Positions 23,290-31,244 of a stretch of DNA of 64,000 bases are shown here, piece after piece (the first letter of the stretch is position 1; each line of letters starts with the position of its first letter). Source of the stretch: a virus; IMG/VR virus record IMGVR_UViG_3300006880_000001, positions 1 to 64,000 of that record. The stretch is one strand, 5' to 3'. The notes beneath the pieces are model-generated. The model saw only the letters and a program-made list of their open reading frames with translations, was not told where the DNA came from and did not search any database. The position numbers were made by a program, and so were the translations under genes.

Positions 23290-23714
23290 AAGTCTCGTGG
23301 GTTGCCGTGAGAAACCCGTGGAAATCCCACAGGAAACTCGCCGCTACTCGCCGGCCCATCACTGCGACCGGGGAGTCAACCGTAGCAACGAGTAGGTTTA
23401 GACGCAAGCCCCGTGAAAACTATCTCACAAACTCACGTAATTATTACTGTTTTCCACGTGTTCGTGTGAGCCATACACGGGATTTTCGCGGCTACTCACG
23501 TGTAACCCACGGAAAACTCACAGGAATCGCGGAGTGCCGTGTAACTGTGCGAATCCCCTGTGGAAATCCCACGGCGGACTCACGGCTACCCACGGGCTAC
23601 CCACGGCCGACTCACGGCCCGTACACGGGCGCCTGGCGTACGGGACGCGGGTGGCCGTGAGCGGCCCGTGGGTGACTCACGGCGCACTCGCACCCACACA
23701 CGGCGGATTCACGT
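23290..23714. repeat. Helically phased CACG(G) iteron array
   Basis: Fifteen forward CACG sites at 23434, 23455, 23476, 23497, 23508, CACAGG at 23519, then 23570, 23581, 23591, 23602, 23613, 23624, 23678, 23699 and 23710. Steps are 10-11 or 21 bp with two gaps of 51 and 54. Three inverted CGTG sites at 23296, 23306 and 23317 precede them. Core heptads are CTCACGG and CCCACGG. The AT-rich segment sits among the first sites. An RHH gene follows immediately, the setting of plasmid centromeres and iteron origins. Confidence 0.75.
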
Positions 23715-23747
23715 GGGATCGCCGGGGCCCGCGGTAGGCTCGTGGGT

Positions 23748-24017
23748 GTGGATACCCGGGTGATCGGCGTACGACTCCCCCCGGAGATCGTGGCGCGGTT
23801 GGAAGCGATGGAGCGCCAGACGCGGCTCAGTCGCTCGGAGCTACTGCGGCGGATCATCATTACGGCTTTGCAAGGCCAGCCCGACGTCGATGGGGCCCGC
23901 ATCGAGGCCGAGGAGCGGAAGCGCGCGTATGCGGATGCCGTCCGTCTCATCGCGAAGCGGCTGCGCAAGGTCCTCGACGAGGAGCTGGTGGGCAAGCTCA
24001 TCTCACGGAGGGGGTGA
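23748..24017 (+). CDS. Ribbon-helix-helix DNA-binding protein
   Basis: 89 aa from GTG 23748 (TAGGCT ends 7 nt upstream; a GTG two codons earlier is possible). Residues about 4-45 give the RHH pattern: strand RVIGVRLPPEI, helix VARLEAMERQT, turn, helix RSELLRRIIITAL. The C-terminal half is a basic, helical tail. Lies directly beside the CACG array, so it is the likely array-binding protein, either a segregation adaptor of ParR/ParG/Omega type or a repressor. No ParA/ParM-type motor gene was seen next to it. Confidence 0.75.
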   Translation: MDTRVIGVRLPPEIVARLEAMERQTRLSRSELLRRIIITALQGQPDVDGARIEAEERKRAYADAVRLIAKRLRKVLDEELVGKLISRRG

Positions 24018-24204
24018 ACCGGCCGAGGAGCCTTGTCAAAGCCACCGTGCACGCATCGCAGAGATCTCCACGGCAGCCTCGCGGCACCGCGACAGTGTGA
24101 CCGGCGCCAGCGTGGCACTTCAGACCGTCGTGGACTGGGTAGACTTCGGCGAGCGCAGCGCGGAAGGTGGTACGTCCGGCGGCCAGCTGACGGGCGAGGC
24201 TCAT
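23998..24204 (-). CDS. Small Cys/His protein, 68 aa
   Basis: ATG 24204 overlaps the upstream stop by 4 bp. KCHAGAGHTVAVPRGCRGD and LCDACTV form a possible zinc site. Converges with the RHH gene, overlapping it by 20 bp. Function unknown. Confidence 0.55.
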   Translation of the reverse strand: MSLARQLAAGRTTFRAALAEVYPVHDGLKCHAGAGHTVAVPRGCRGDLCDACTVALTRLLGRFTPSVR

Positions 24205-24470
24205 GCGGTTGCCTCGTCGTCGTCCTCGTCCTCCTCGTCGTCCTCGTCGTCCTCGTCGTCCTCGTCGTCGACCTCGCTGACGGTGTCGACTTCGGGACGC
24301 TTCGCCGACCCCCAATCGATCTCCCAGTCGCCCGGGGAGGCCTCCTCCTCTTCGAGTCGGGCGATCTCCGCGATGGCCGCTTCGCCGGCCTCGTCCGGAT
24401 CGTCGGCCTCGATCTCGACGTTGGTGTAGAGCTGCACGTCGCGCAGCAGGATGACTTCGAACTTCGGCAT
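24201..24470 (-). CDS. Acidic repeat-tailed hypothetical protein, 89 aa
   Basis: ATG 24470. Beta-rich start (MPKFEVILLRDVQLYTNVEIEA), then an acidic helix and a C-terminal tract of Asp-Asp-Glu repeats encoded by a GTC/CTC microsatellite. Coupled to both neighbours by overlaps. Function unknown. Confidence 0.55.
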   Translation of the reverse strand: MPKFEVILLRDVQLYTNVEIEADDPDEAGEAAIAEIARLEEEEASPGDWEIDWGSAKRPEVDTVSEVDDEDDEDDEDDEEDEDDDEATA

Positions 24471-24835
24471 CAGTTGGGCGCTCCCGGATCGAGTTCTTCG
24501 GTGTCGGTGAACAGCTCGCCGACCTTCCCGGTGGCGAGAGCCTCGAGCTCGGGTCCGGTGGGCCGCCGCCACGTCCCCTCGCCGAACACGTCGTAGTCGT
24601 CCTCCTCGCCGGCGACGCGGAGGACCTCGACTCGGAGGGTTCCCTCCCAGATCCAGAGCCCAGCTTCGTTCGGCGTCCCGAGGTAGGAGATCTCGGGGGT
24701 GACCGACGGTCCGAACTCCATGAACTCCATCATGGCGCGGTGGCCGATGGCGTCGAGGAGGACGGTCCGGCCGTGTCCGTTGTCGTCGATCTGGTACGCG
24801 AAGAAGCGCTGGTTCCGGTGAGTCGAGGGCTTCAC
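24470..24835 (-). CDS. Hypothetical protein, 121 aa
   Basis: GTG 24835, 7 nt after a TAGGCT -10 in a GTCAC-class promoter. Beta-rich domain with many aromatic residues (RNQRFFAYQIDDNG, GLWIWEGTLRVEVL) and an acidic C-terminus. First gene of a three-gene leftward operon. No family recognised. Confidence 0.6.
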   Translation of the reverse strand: MKPSTHRNQRFFAYQIDDNGHGRTVLLDAIGHRAMMEFMEFGPSVTPEISYLGTPNEAGLWIWEGTLRVEVLRVAGEEDDYDVFGEGTWRRPTGPELEALATGKVGELFTDTEELDPGAPN

Positions 24836-24842
24836 GAACCTG

Positions 24843-24863
24843 AGCCTACCAGCACCCCGTGAC
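24843..24863 (-). promoter_or_regulatory. GTCAC-class promoter
   Basis: Leftward GTCAC (24863-24859), 10 nt, TAGGCT (24848-24843), 7 nt to GTG 24835. Confidence 0.65.
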
Positions 24864-24866
24864 CGT

Positions 24867-25265
24867 TCACGTGTGGCCGAGCTTCTTACCGAAGTCGATC
24901 CAGGAGGAGATCTCCTTGCTCAGGACCGCGTCTGGCCAGACGTCCGGCGAGTAGGGGACGTCCCCGAAGCCCTCGATGTCGGCGATGACGAGCGCCAGCA
25001 GTCGGTGGGCCTGCTCGCCCGGTCCTGGCTTGACGATCGCGTCGTGGGCGTCCCCGGGCGTGCCCTCGACGACCGCGATGACCGGAGCGTCGTGGGCCGG
25101 GTCGTAGGGTCCGTGCAGCTCGCCGAAGAGGCTTCGGATGGTCGTCAGACCGAAGCGGCAACCAGGCCAACGTCGCTCGCAGAGGCTGCGCGCGGCGCGT
25201 TCGTCCCCTTCGAAGCAGGGCTTCTGGATGCCCTTCTCCCACGCGGCGACGATGACCTTCTTCAC
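24867..25265 (-). CDS. Hypothetical protein in sugar operon, 132 aa
   Basis: GTG 25265 overlaps the dehydrogenase stop by 4 bp. VKKVIVAAWEKGIQK, then a mixed domain with Cys residues and GPYDPAHDAPVIAVVEG. No family recognised; coupled to the sugar genes. Confidence 0.55.
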   Translation of the reverse strand: MKKVIVAAWEKGIQKPCFEGDERAARSLCERRWPGCRFGLTTIRSLFGELHGPYDPAHDAPVIAVVEGTPGDAHDAIVKPGPGEQAHRLLALVIADIEGFGDVPYSPDVWPDAVLSKEISSWIDFGKKLGHT

Positions 25266-26611
25266 GGGTTGAACCAGCCCGGGCGACCGATCCGCACGTA
25301 GTCGACGCCCTTGGCGGCCCAGTCGTGGCCTTCCCAGCTGCCGTGGGCGTCGATGATGGTCTGGTGACCCCCTCGCCACCGTTCTTGGGGCCAGCTCGCG
25401 TAGGCGTCGTGTGCGGTGGCCAGGACGACGACGTCCGCGCTGCGAACTTCCTCGGTGGAGCCCGCTGCACGCAGCCCCTGGTGATCGATCCGCTTCACCA
25501 TCTCGTCCAGCTCCGCCGGCGAGAAGAGTGGATCGTGGACGACGATGGAGGCGTCGAAGGGATGGCACAGGCTCAGGGCCTTGGCGAGCCGCAGCCCGGG
25601 GGACATGCCCACGTCTCGGAAGTTGGGACGGTAGCCGAGACCGAGGACCGCGACTGCGGGCGAAGGGTTGCTCGTCCACACCCTGCGCCGCGTCTTGTGC
25701 CAGATGAGCTTGGCGATCTCGGTGCTGATCCCCTCTTCGGCGAGGTTGGCGACGTCGAACATCGTCTGCGGGTCGCAGATGGACGTCCGCCCCCGAGGGG
25801 TGTCGATGTGGCGGTACGTCCCCTCCGCGAGGTACTTGCTGCCGAGGGGAACGCAGCGCCCTCCGCTGCCGAGGCCGAAGTAGAGGGAGCCGAAGGACTC
25901 GAAGCGCCAGTGGGTCGCCGCCAGCTGCACCGCGGTGGCGACGTCGACGTTCGGGTACGACAGCGCGACGTCGTGGACCAGCATGATGACGCTATGGAAG
26001 ATGGCGTTCTCGAGCGGCTTCACGAGCTCGGCGGTCTCGAGGTCGGTCGTCATGATGCGGTCGCGCGGCGTCACGCAGGTCAGGACCTCGATCGCCTTCG
26101 CCAGGCTGACCTCATCGAGGGCGCCGACGACGCGGGGCAGGTTGCTCAGGTTCTTGTCCGGGCTGGCGAACCAGTCTCGCCTGGGTGCGTGGGCGAACGT
26201 GTGCCCGCATGCGGCGGCTGCCTCCGCGAGCGGGCGGAGCGTCCCTGGCGTCACCGTGCTCTCGACGATGATGCAGGTGGGCTTACGTGCGTTGTCGCAG
26301 ATCCAGCGCACGGTCTCGACGACCGCGTCCATCCACGGCGCGTCACGACGTTCCGACGGCACCGCTAGGATGTGCGCGTCGGCGTCGAGGTCGAGCGTGG
26401 CGGTGCGGTCCGTGGTGGCCCAGAGGCGATCACGGTAGTGGACCTCCGCCAGGTAGCTGAGGAACTCGCCGGCCTTCGGCGCGCCGTTGTTGATGGCGTC
26501 GACGACGGTCGGATCCGGATCGTAGCCGACGACGCCAGCCAGTCGACTCCCGGCGAAGTGGACCGCGGCGGTCAGGCCGACGTAGCCGAGGCCGTGGACC
26601 GCGATCTTCAC
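25262..26611 (-). CDS. UDP-glucose/UDP-ManNAc 6-dehydrogenase family enzyme
   Basis: 449 aa from GTG 26611. N-terminal NAD-binding Rossmann motif (AVHGLGYVGLTAAVHF), a central helical linker, and the catalytic Cys in GSGGRCVPLGSKY, then a C-terminal sugar-binding domain (GLGYRPNFRDVGMSP). It oxidises a UDP-sugar C6 to a uronic acid. With WecB-like 30154-31188 nearby, UDP-ManNAc (giving ManNAcA) is a plausible substrate; UDP-glucose is the alternative. Coupled to the methyltransferase upstream. Confidence 0.85.
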   Translation of the reverse strand: MKIAVHGLGYVGLTAAVHFAGSRLAGVVGYDPDPTVVDAINNGAPKAGEFLSYLAEVHYRDRLWATTDRTATLDLDADAHILAVPSERRDAPWMDAVVETVRWICDNARKPTCIIVESTVTPGTLRPLAEAAAACGHTFAHAPRRDWFASPDKNLSNLPRVVGALDEVSLAKAIEVLTCVTPRDRIMTTDLETAELVKPLENAIFHSVIMLVHDVALSYPNVDVATAVQLAATHWRFESFGSLYFGLGSGGRCVPLGSKYLAEGTYRHIDTPRGRTSICDPQTMFDVANLAEEGISTEIAKLIWHKTRRRVWTSNPSPAVAVLGLGYRPNFRDVGMSPGLRLAKALSLCHPFDASIVVHDPLFSPAELDEMVKRIDHQGLRAAGSTEEVRSADVVVLATAHDAYASWPQERWRGGHQTIIDAHGSWEGHDWAAKGVDYVRIGRPGWFNP

Positions 26612-27312
26612 GCGCCCTCCTTGGGGGAGCCGAGGCGCCACTTCGCGGCAGGCTTCACGCATCGGAAGGTGCGGAAGAGACCGTTGGCGTAGTCGAAGGT
26701 CGATTCGACCTTGAGCCCGGCGGACTCGAGGAGGTTGGTACCTTCGGAGACCGTGTACGATCGCGAGTAGGGGCAGCCCTCTCCGTCGGTGGCCCACCCG
26801 AAGGCCTGGCCCTGGGTGAGCCCCCGTGCCATGTGCTTCTGGGTCTCCTCGGCGAGGTTCTTCTCGAGGCCTTCGGTGTAGAGCATGATGGCCGCGCGAC
26901 CGCCGGGCTTGAGGACGCGGACGAACTCGTCGAGGACAGGGCGCGGGTCCTCGATGTGGTGGAGGACCCCGTGGCAGTTGACCACGTCGACCGTGCCGTC
27001 GGGCAGCATGGTCTTGTCCGAGTGCATGAGGGGGACGCCGATCGCCTTGGCCAGGTACCCGGCCGCCTGGACGCGCGCCATCGTCATGCGGACGTTGGTG
27101 ATGACGACGTCCGCGAACCAGACGGTACAGCCGCGCCGGAGGAGGCTCATCGTGTCGGAGCCCCCGCCGCAGCCGTACTCGAGCACCGCCTGCCCTGCGA
27201 CCCGATCGAACTCATGGGCAATGGCGTGATCCGGGTAGCACTTCTCCTTGTCGGGCGGGTACCCCGACGCGCACTGCCAGAACTGTCGAACCACAGTGAG
27301 ATCGGTGTCCAT
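26608..27312 (-). CDS. SAM-dependent methyltransferase
   Basis: 234 aa, class I fold with motif I VLEYGCGGGSDTMSL and post-motif VVNCHGVLHHIEDP. ATG 27312 has a GTCAC-class promoter with TAGGGA 8 nt upstream. A clear paralogue of 35854-36531. Likely modifies a sugar or glycan component. Confidence 0.8.
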   Translation of the reverse strand: MDTDLTVVRQFWQCASGYPPDKEKCYPDHAIAHEFDRVAGQAVLEYGCGGGSDTMSLLRRGCTVWFADVVITNVRMTMARVQAAGYLAKAIGVPLMHSDKTMLPDGTVDVVNCHGVLHHIEDPRPVLDEFVRVLKPGGRAAIMLYTEGLEKNLAEETQKHMARGLTQGQAFGWATDGEGCPYSRSYTVSEGTNLLESAGLKVESTFDYANGLFRTFRCVKPAAKWRLGSPKEGA

Positions 27313-27320
27313 GGCTTCGA

Positions 27321-27356
27321 TCCCTACCACGGGCCGGTGACCGAACATGGTAAAGT
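27321..27356. promoter_or_regulatory. Divergent GTCAC-class promoters sharing one box
   Basis: GTGAC/GTCAC at 27337-27341 serves both directions. Leftward: 10 nt then TAGGGA (27326-27321), 8 nt to ATG 27312. Rightward: 9 nt then TAAAGT (27351-27356), 8 nt to ATG 27365. Confidence 0.7.
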
Positions 27357-27364
27357 GCCGGAAC

Positions 27365-28372
27365 ATGAAGCTCAGGATCGTGGTCACCGGCGCCCGCGGC
27401 TTCGTGGGTAGCATCTTCGCCCTCCGCGCCTTCGAGCGCGGCCACGCGGTCTTGGCTCTCGACGACGAGAGCCGAGGCCTCAACGACATCGAGGCAGCCA
27501 TCGGGCTCTGCTACCAGCGGCACGACTGCCTCGGCGGCATGCGCGACATCGCCGCGTCGTTCCTGGGGACGACCGACGTCGTCGCCCACTTCGCCGCCGC
27601 CACCGGGTCGCTCGAACGTCCGATCGACGAGCTCCGCGACTACAACGTCGGCATGACCCAGCGGGTCTACGAGGACGCCCTGGCGCTCGGCGCCAAGACC
27701 TTCCTCTGGCCCACCACCTCGCTGGCCCTGGGCGTACCCGACTCGCCCTACGTCCAGTCGAAGGAGGAGGGGCTCACCAAGCTCCGCGAGATCGACGCCA
27801 AGGCACGCATCTCGGTGCCGGTCCGGTTCTTCAACGTCGCCGGCGCCTACAAGGGATTCAGTGAGCTCCGCCGGAACGAAGTCCACGCGATCCCGGTGAT
27901 GCTGCAGAACTACCTGAACCGGACGCCCTTCATCGTCAACGGCGACGACTACGACACCGTCGACGGCACGCCGTCGCGCGACTTCGTCCACATCTTCGAC
28001 GTCGTCGAGTACCTCCTCGACATCGCCGAGGGCAAGATCCACCCCTGCGCCCACCGTACGGACGGCGCGGTATGGCTCGGCACCGGCATCGAGACCACCG
28101 TCCGTCATCTCATCCGCCTGTTCGACCATGCCGTCGGCCATCTCGACCACCGAATCGGTCCCCGCCGCGCGTTCGACTGTGGCCGGCTCGTGGTCGACCC
28201 GGACCAGCGGCAGCAGTTCTGGCGCGCGCGTAACGGCCTGGCCCCGTCCTGGGTCGCCGTCCGCGACGAGCTGACCGCGCTCTTGCACGCACCCCGCGAG
28301 CTTCTCGGCCTCCGCGTGATCGAGGTAGAACCCCAAGCGAAGACCGTCCCCGCGATGATCATGGGGCGCTGA
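27365..28372 (+). CDS. NAD-dependent sugar epimerase/dehydratase (GalE-like)
   Basis: 335 aa, extended SDR family: glycine motif TGARGFVGS near the N-terminus and active-site YVQSK (Tyr-x-x-x-Lys), followed by the ERPIDE-type substrate region. Start at ATG 27365 follows the promoter by 8 nt; an upstream ATG at 27347 is less likely. Probably an epimerase or dehydratase on a nucleotide sugar. Confidence 0.85.
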   Translation: MKLRIVVTGARGFVGSIFALRAFERGHAVLALDDESRGLNDIEAAIGLCYQRHDCLGGMRDIAASFLGTTDVVAHFAAATGSLERPIDELRDYNVGMTQRVYEDALALGAKTFLWPTTSLALGVPDSPYVQSKEEGLTKLREIDAKARISVPVRFFNVAGAYKGFSELRRNEVHAIPVMLQNYLNRTPFIVNGDDYDTVDGTPSRDFVHIFDVVEYLLDIAEGKIHPCAHRTDGAVWLGTGIETTVRHLIRLFDHAVGHLDHRIGPRRAFDCGRLVVDPDQRQQFWRARNGLAPSWVAVRDELTALLHAPRELLGLRVIEVEPQAKTVPAMIMGR

Positions 28373-28566
28373 TGCGGACGACGGTTCTTCCGATGGTGTC
28401 GCCCGCCGCCGTCGCGTGGCTCGTCTACCTGGCGCTGTTCGGTCTCTTGGTGTGGGCGCTTGCGGACGGCCTCAGGGTCGAAGGTGGGATCATGCTCCTG
28501 CTGGCGTGCATGCCCCGACGTGGCCGTGCGTTGCCACCATCGCCGCCGCCTCGTCGCGAGCGATGA
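28372..28566 (+). CDS. Small membrane protein, 64 aa
   Basis: ATG 28372 overlaps the epimerase stop (TGATG). One strong membrane segment (AVAWLVYLALFGLLVWALA) followed by a second hydrophobic stretch and a Pro/Arg-rich tail. Its end overlaps the convergent glycosyltransferase by 77 bp, so the tail is uncertain. Confidence 0.5.
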   Translation: MRTTVLPMVSPAAVAWLVYLALFGLLVWALADGLRVEGGIMLLLACMPRRGRALPPSPPPRRER

Positions 28567-30157
28567 GATCGCGCGTCACCTGATCGTCGGATGACGTCTG
28601 GGAGTTGTTCGACGAGGCGCCGTCCGCGGACACGCGCCAGTAGGCCTCCGGCTTCATGTCGTTGGCGTGGAAGCGGATGTACTGGATCTGCTCGGCGGTG
28701 GGGTCGACGTAGAGCTCGTCGCCGTGGACCCCACGCCAGACTGGACGCGCGACCCGGGTCAGGCGGTAGTTGGACAGGAAGTCCTCCATGTTGACGAGCC
28801 GCGGGTCGACATGGCTGCCCCAGCGCCGCTTGACCTCGCGGAGCGCCGACGTGCGCGCCGCGATGTTCGCCCAGCTGAGCACGAAGCCGCCCCGGCCGAG
28901 GGTACGGATCGCCTCCTCCGCGGGCATTGGAGCGTTGCAGAGCTCGGCCTTCTGTCCGTCGCGGAAGACCTGGTAGGGGCCGTAGCAGAGCGCGTGGTCG
29001 CGGAGCGCTCGCGCGTCGAGGAGGAGCTTGTTGGGCTCGAACCAGTCGTCGGAGCCAAGGCGGGTCCAGTACTCCGTCCACTCGCAGGCGAGGTCCATCC
29101 CGATCTCGTTCAGGGCGACAGCGCCCAGCTTCGGGTACCGCGCGTAGAAGACGCGGGGATCGCGATCCTGCCAGCGCCGCATGATGCTGCACGTGTCGTC
29201 GGTGGACCCATCGTCGAGGACGACCGCGATCCAGTACGGGTAGACCTGGCGCTCGAGGGACGCCAAGGTCTCGTCGAGGGCCCACCCGCGGTTGTGGGTC
29301 GGGATCACGACCGTGAAGGTCTGCTGCCGGGCCTTCATGTCGCCGAGGACCCGATCGATCAGCTCGACCTCCCGGGGCGTGTAGGGCCGGGGCATCCCCT
29401 CGCTCGTACGTTGCACCTGCCGGAAGCTCGCCGACTCGAAGTGGAGATGTCGGTTCGAGTCGCCAAGGCCGTTCCGGTAGGTCACGACCTTCCAGATGAG
29501 GTTCTTGCCGTAGTTCCCCCAGTGGATCACTTCGTAGGGGAAGACCTCGAGCTCGCCATCGTGACCCAGGAACTGTCGCGGGAACTGCGCGTGGTGGGTC
29601 CGGTAGACGACGTCGAAGCAGAGGTCCGGCGACCACCGCCACAGCTTCACGAACCAGCCGTCGTCGAAGCCGTAGTCGGTTCTCGCCCAGGTCGCGTTCC
29701 GCCACAGCTGGGTGTAGTGGCAGCGGTACGCCGGCGCGAGCTTGGGCAGCGTCGGGTCGCGCGGCGCAGCCGGGTCGCCGAGGCGTTCATGACAGAAGGC
29801 GCGGATGGCCGTGACGCCCTCGGGGGAGAGCTCCTCGTCGCCGTCGGCCCACCAGATGAAGTGGGGCCGTAGGCGATGGACGATCTGCATCATCCGATCC
29901 TTGACGGCCAGCTCGTTGCGGAAGTCCTGCTCCGCGGGATCGATCAGGAGGAGGTGCTCGGCGGGGATCTCGCGCTGCAGGACCGCGCGCGTCCCGTCGA
30001 TGGAGGCGTCGTCGCAAGCGACGATCACATCGCAGAACTGCCGCAGGTTGTTCAGGACCCGCGCGAGGTCCCCCTCCCGTACGATCTCGTTCCTGACCTT
30101 GAGGAAGCCACAGATGAGCGGGCGGTTCTCGTCGGACACGTCGGGGAGCTCCTTCAT
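28490..30157 (-). CDS. Tandem GT2-domain glycosyltransferase, 555 aa
   Basis: Two GT-A domains in one chain. N-terminal part has CDDASIDGTRAV and a metal-binding WADGDEEL. The C-terminal part restarts with VVIPTHNRGWALDETL, DDGSTDDTCS and LGSDDWFEP, closely like 35009-35854. The double domain is a processive or two-step transferase arrangement. Overlaps the WecB-like gene by 4 bp. Confidence 0.85.
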   Translation of the reverse strand: MKELPDVSDENRPLICGFLKVRNEIVREGDLARVLNNLRQFCDVIVACDDASIDGTRAVLQREIPAEHLLLIDPAEQDFRNELAVKDRMMQIVHRLRPHFIWWADGDEELSPEGVTAIRAFCHERLGDPAAPRDPTLPKLAPAYRCHYTQLWRNATWARTDYGFDDGWFVKLWRWSPDLCFDVVYRTHHAQFPRQFLGHDGELEVFPYEVIHWGNYGKNLIWKVVTYRNGLGDSNRHLHFESASFRQVQRTSEGMPRPYTPREVELIDRVLGDMKARQQTFTVVIPTHNRGWALDETLASLERQVYPYWIAVVLDDGSTDDTCSIMRRWQDRDPRVFYARYPKLGAVALNEIGMDLACEWTEYWTRLGSDDWFEPNKLLLDARALRDHALCYGPYQVFRDGQKAELCNAPMPAEEAIRTLGRGGFVLSWANIAARTSALREVKRRWGSHVDPRLVNMEDFLSNYRLTRVARPVWRGVHGDELYVDPTAEQIQYIRFHANDMKPEAYWRVSADGASSNNSQTSSDDQVTRDLIARDEAAAMVATHGHVGACTPAGA

Positions 30158-31188
30158 GGCTTGGCGCGGGTGAGGACGTCCACGATGCGCTCGGCGGCAC
30201 GCCCATCGCCGAATGTACCCTTACTGGTCCGCACCCGTCCCAAAAAGGACGAGACGAGCTCCGGCAGCGTCGAGATGTCTCGGACCAACTGACAGGCGCC
30301 GTCGAGGGCCTCCGGCCGTTCCGTGACGTCGCGCAGGATGAGGCACGGCCGTTCAGCGTCGGCGGCCTCCTCGATCAAGCCCCCCGAGTCGGTGATGACC
30401 ACGGCAGCGGTAGCCACGAGCTGGGCCATGGTCTCGTGGCGAACCGGCTGGAGGATGATGATGTCCGGGTGGTCTCGCACCACCGCCTCGACGGCGCGGC
30501 TGATGAGCGGATTCGGGTGTACCGACCAGAGGATCTTGAGCCGCTCGTTGGCGCACGCTCGTACGGCTTCGGCGATGAGGCGGATGCGCGGCCAATTCTC
30601 CCGACGGTGAACCGTGACCAGCGCGTAGTCGTCGCTGAGGGTCCGGCGGAGGTTCCGACACGCGTTGCGGAAGGCGTCGATGCCGGTGTTGCCCGTGATC
30701 GCGACCCGACCGAGGACGCGTTCGCGGTGGAGGTTCTGCGACGCGTGGGGCGTGGGTGCGAAGTGGAGCGTCGCGATCTGGCTGATGAGCCGCCGGTTGC
30801 CCTCCTCCGGGTACGGCCATTCGGAGTAGGTACGAAGGCCCGCTTCGACGTGCGCCACCACCGCCCCGCGGTACCACGCGGCCAACGCACCCGCGAGCGC
30901 CGTCGTGGTGTCGCCCTGAACCACCACGACGTCGGCATCGTGCTGCCTCAGGTGCATGCTGACCGCCGCGATCGCTTGCCCCAGGAGGATGTCGAGCCCC
31001 GTATCGGAGGTGCGATCGATGGGGGCCACATCGGCCGACAGCCCCGTCTCGGCCAAGTGCTTCTGCAAGAGATGCGCTTGCTGGCCGATCGCGAGCACGC
31101 GGTGTTGGACCTGGCGGGACGCCAGGACGTTGCAGATCGGCGCAAGCTTGATGAGCTCGGGCCGTGTGCCGAGAACCACGGTGATCAT
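30154..31188 (-). CDS. wecB: UDP-N-acetylglucosamine 2-epimerase
   Basis: 344 aa with WecB/MnaA signatures: VLGTRPELIKLAP at the N-terminus, QGDTTTALAGALAA, HVEAGLRTYSEW and PEEGNRRLISQIA, VTVHRRENW and VITDSGGLIEEAA. Converts UDP-GlcNAc to UDP-ManNAc. Leader has GGAGG and an extended -10 TGG-TATTGG upstream, so this gene has a normal ribosome site, unlike its divergent neighbour. Confidence 0.9.
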   Translation of the reverse strand: MITVVLGTRPELIKLAPICNVLASRQVQHRVLAIGQQAHLLQKHLAETGLSADVAPIDRTSDTGLDILLGQAIAAVSMHLRQHDADVVVVQGDTTTALAGALAAWYRGAVVAHVEAGLRTYSEWPYPEEGNRRLISQIATLHFAPTPHASQNLHRERVLGRVAITGNTGIDAFRNACRNLRRTLSDDYALVTVHRRENWPRIRLIAEAVRACANERLKILWSVHPNPLISRAVEAVVRDHPDIIILQPVRHETMAQLVATAAVVITDSGGLIEEAADAERPCLILRDVTERPEALDGACQLVRDISTLPELVSSFLGRVRTSKGTFGDGRAAERIVDVLTRAKP

Positions 31189-31211
31189 GGTGGCGCCTCC
31201 ACCAATACCAC

Positions 31212-31223
31212 ACGGAGTTCCGT
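31212..31223. promoter_or_regulatory. Palindrome between divergent promoters
   Basis: ACGGAGTTCCGT, 5-bp arms around GT, midway between the extended -10 of the leftward WecB-like gene and that of the rightward transferase at 31245. Confidence 0.35.
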
Positions 31224-31244
31224 ATCCGTGCTAACTGGATGGAC

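Larger units (their letters stand above)
22854..23741. other. Long noncoding control region (origin/centromere candidate)
   Basis: About 890 bp without a convincing gene between the early operon and the RHH gene. It holds an 18-bp palindrome (22863-22880), a divergent copy of the leader structure (hairpins at 23031-23045 and 23063-23083), another hairpin B (23265-23279), an AT-rich stretch (23417-23456) and the phased CACG array. Open frames crossing the array encode only the repeats. Confidence 0.65.

Noticed and set aside
23290-23714. CRISPR array
   Set aside because: Repeat units are 7-11 bp with no spacers of constant length and no cas genes.
23142-23735. Rightward open frames through the CACG array
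   Set aside because: Translations only repeat the DNA motif (HG, TADSRP-type repeats); the region behaves as noncoding.
22455-24270. Phase-variable frameshifting at the triplet repeats
   Set aside because: Units are 3 bp in frame, so slippage changes length but not frame.
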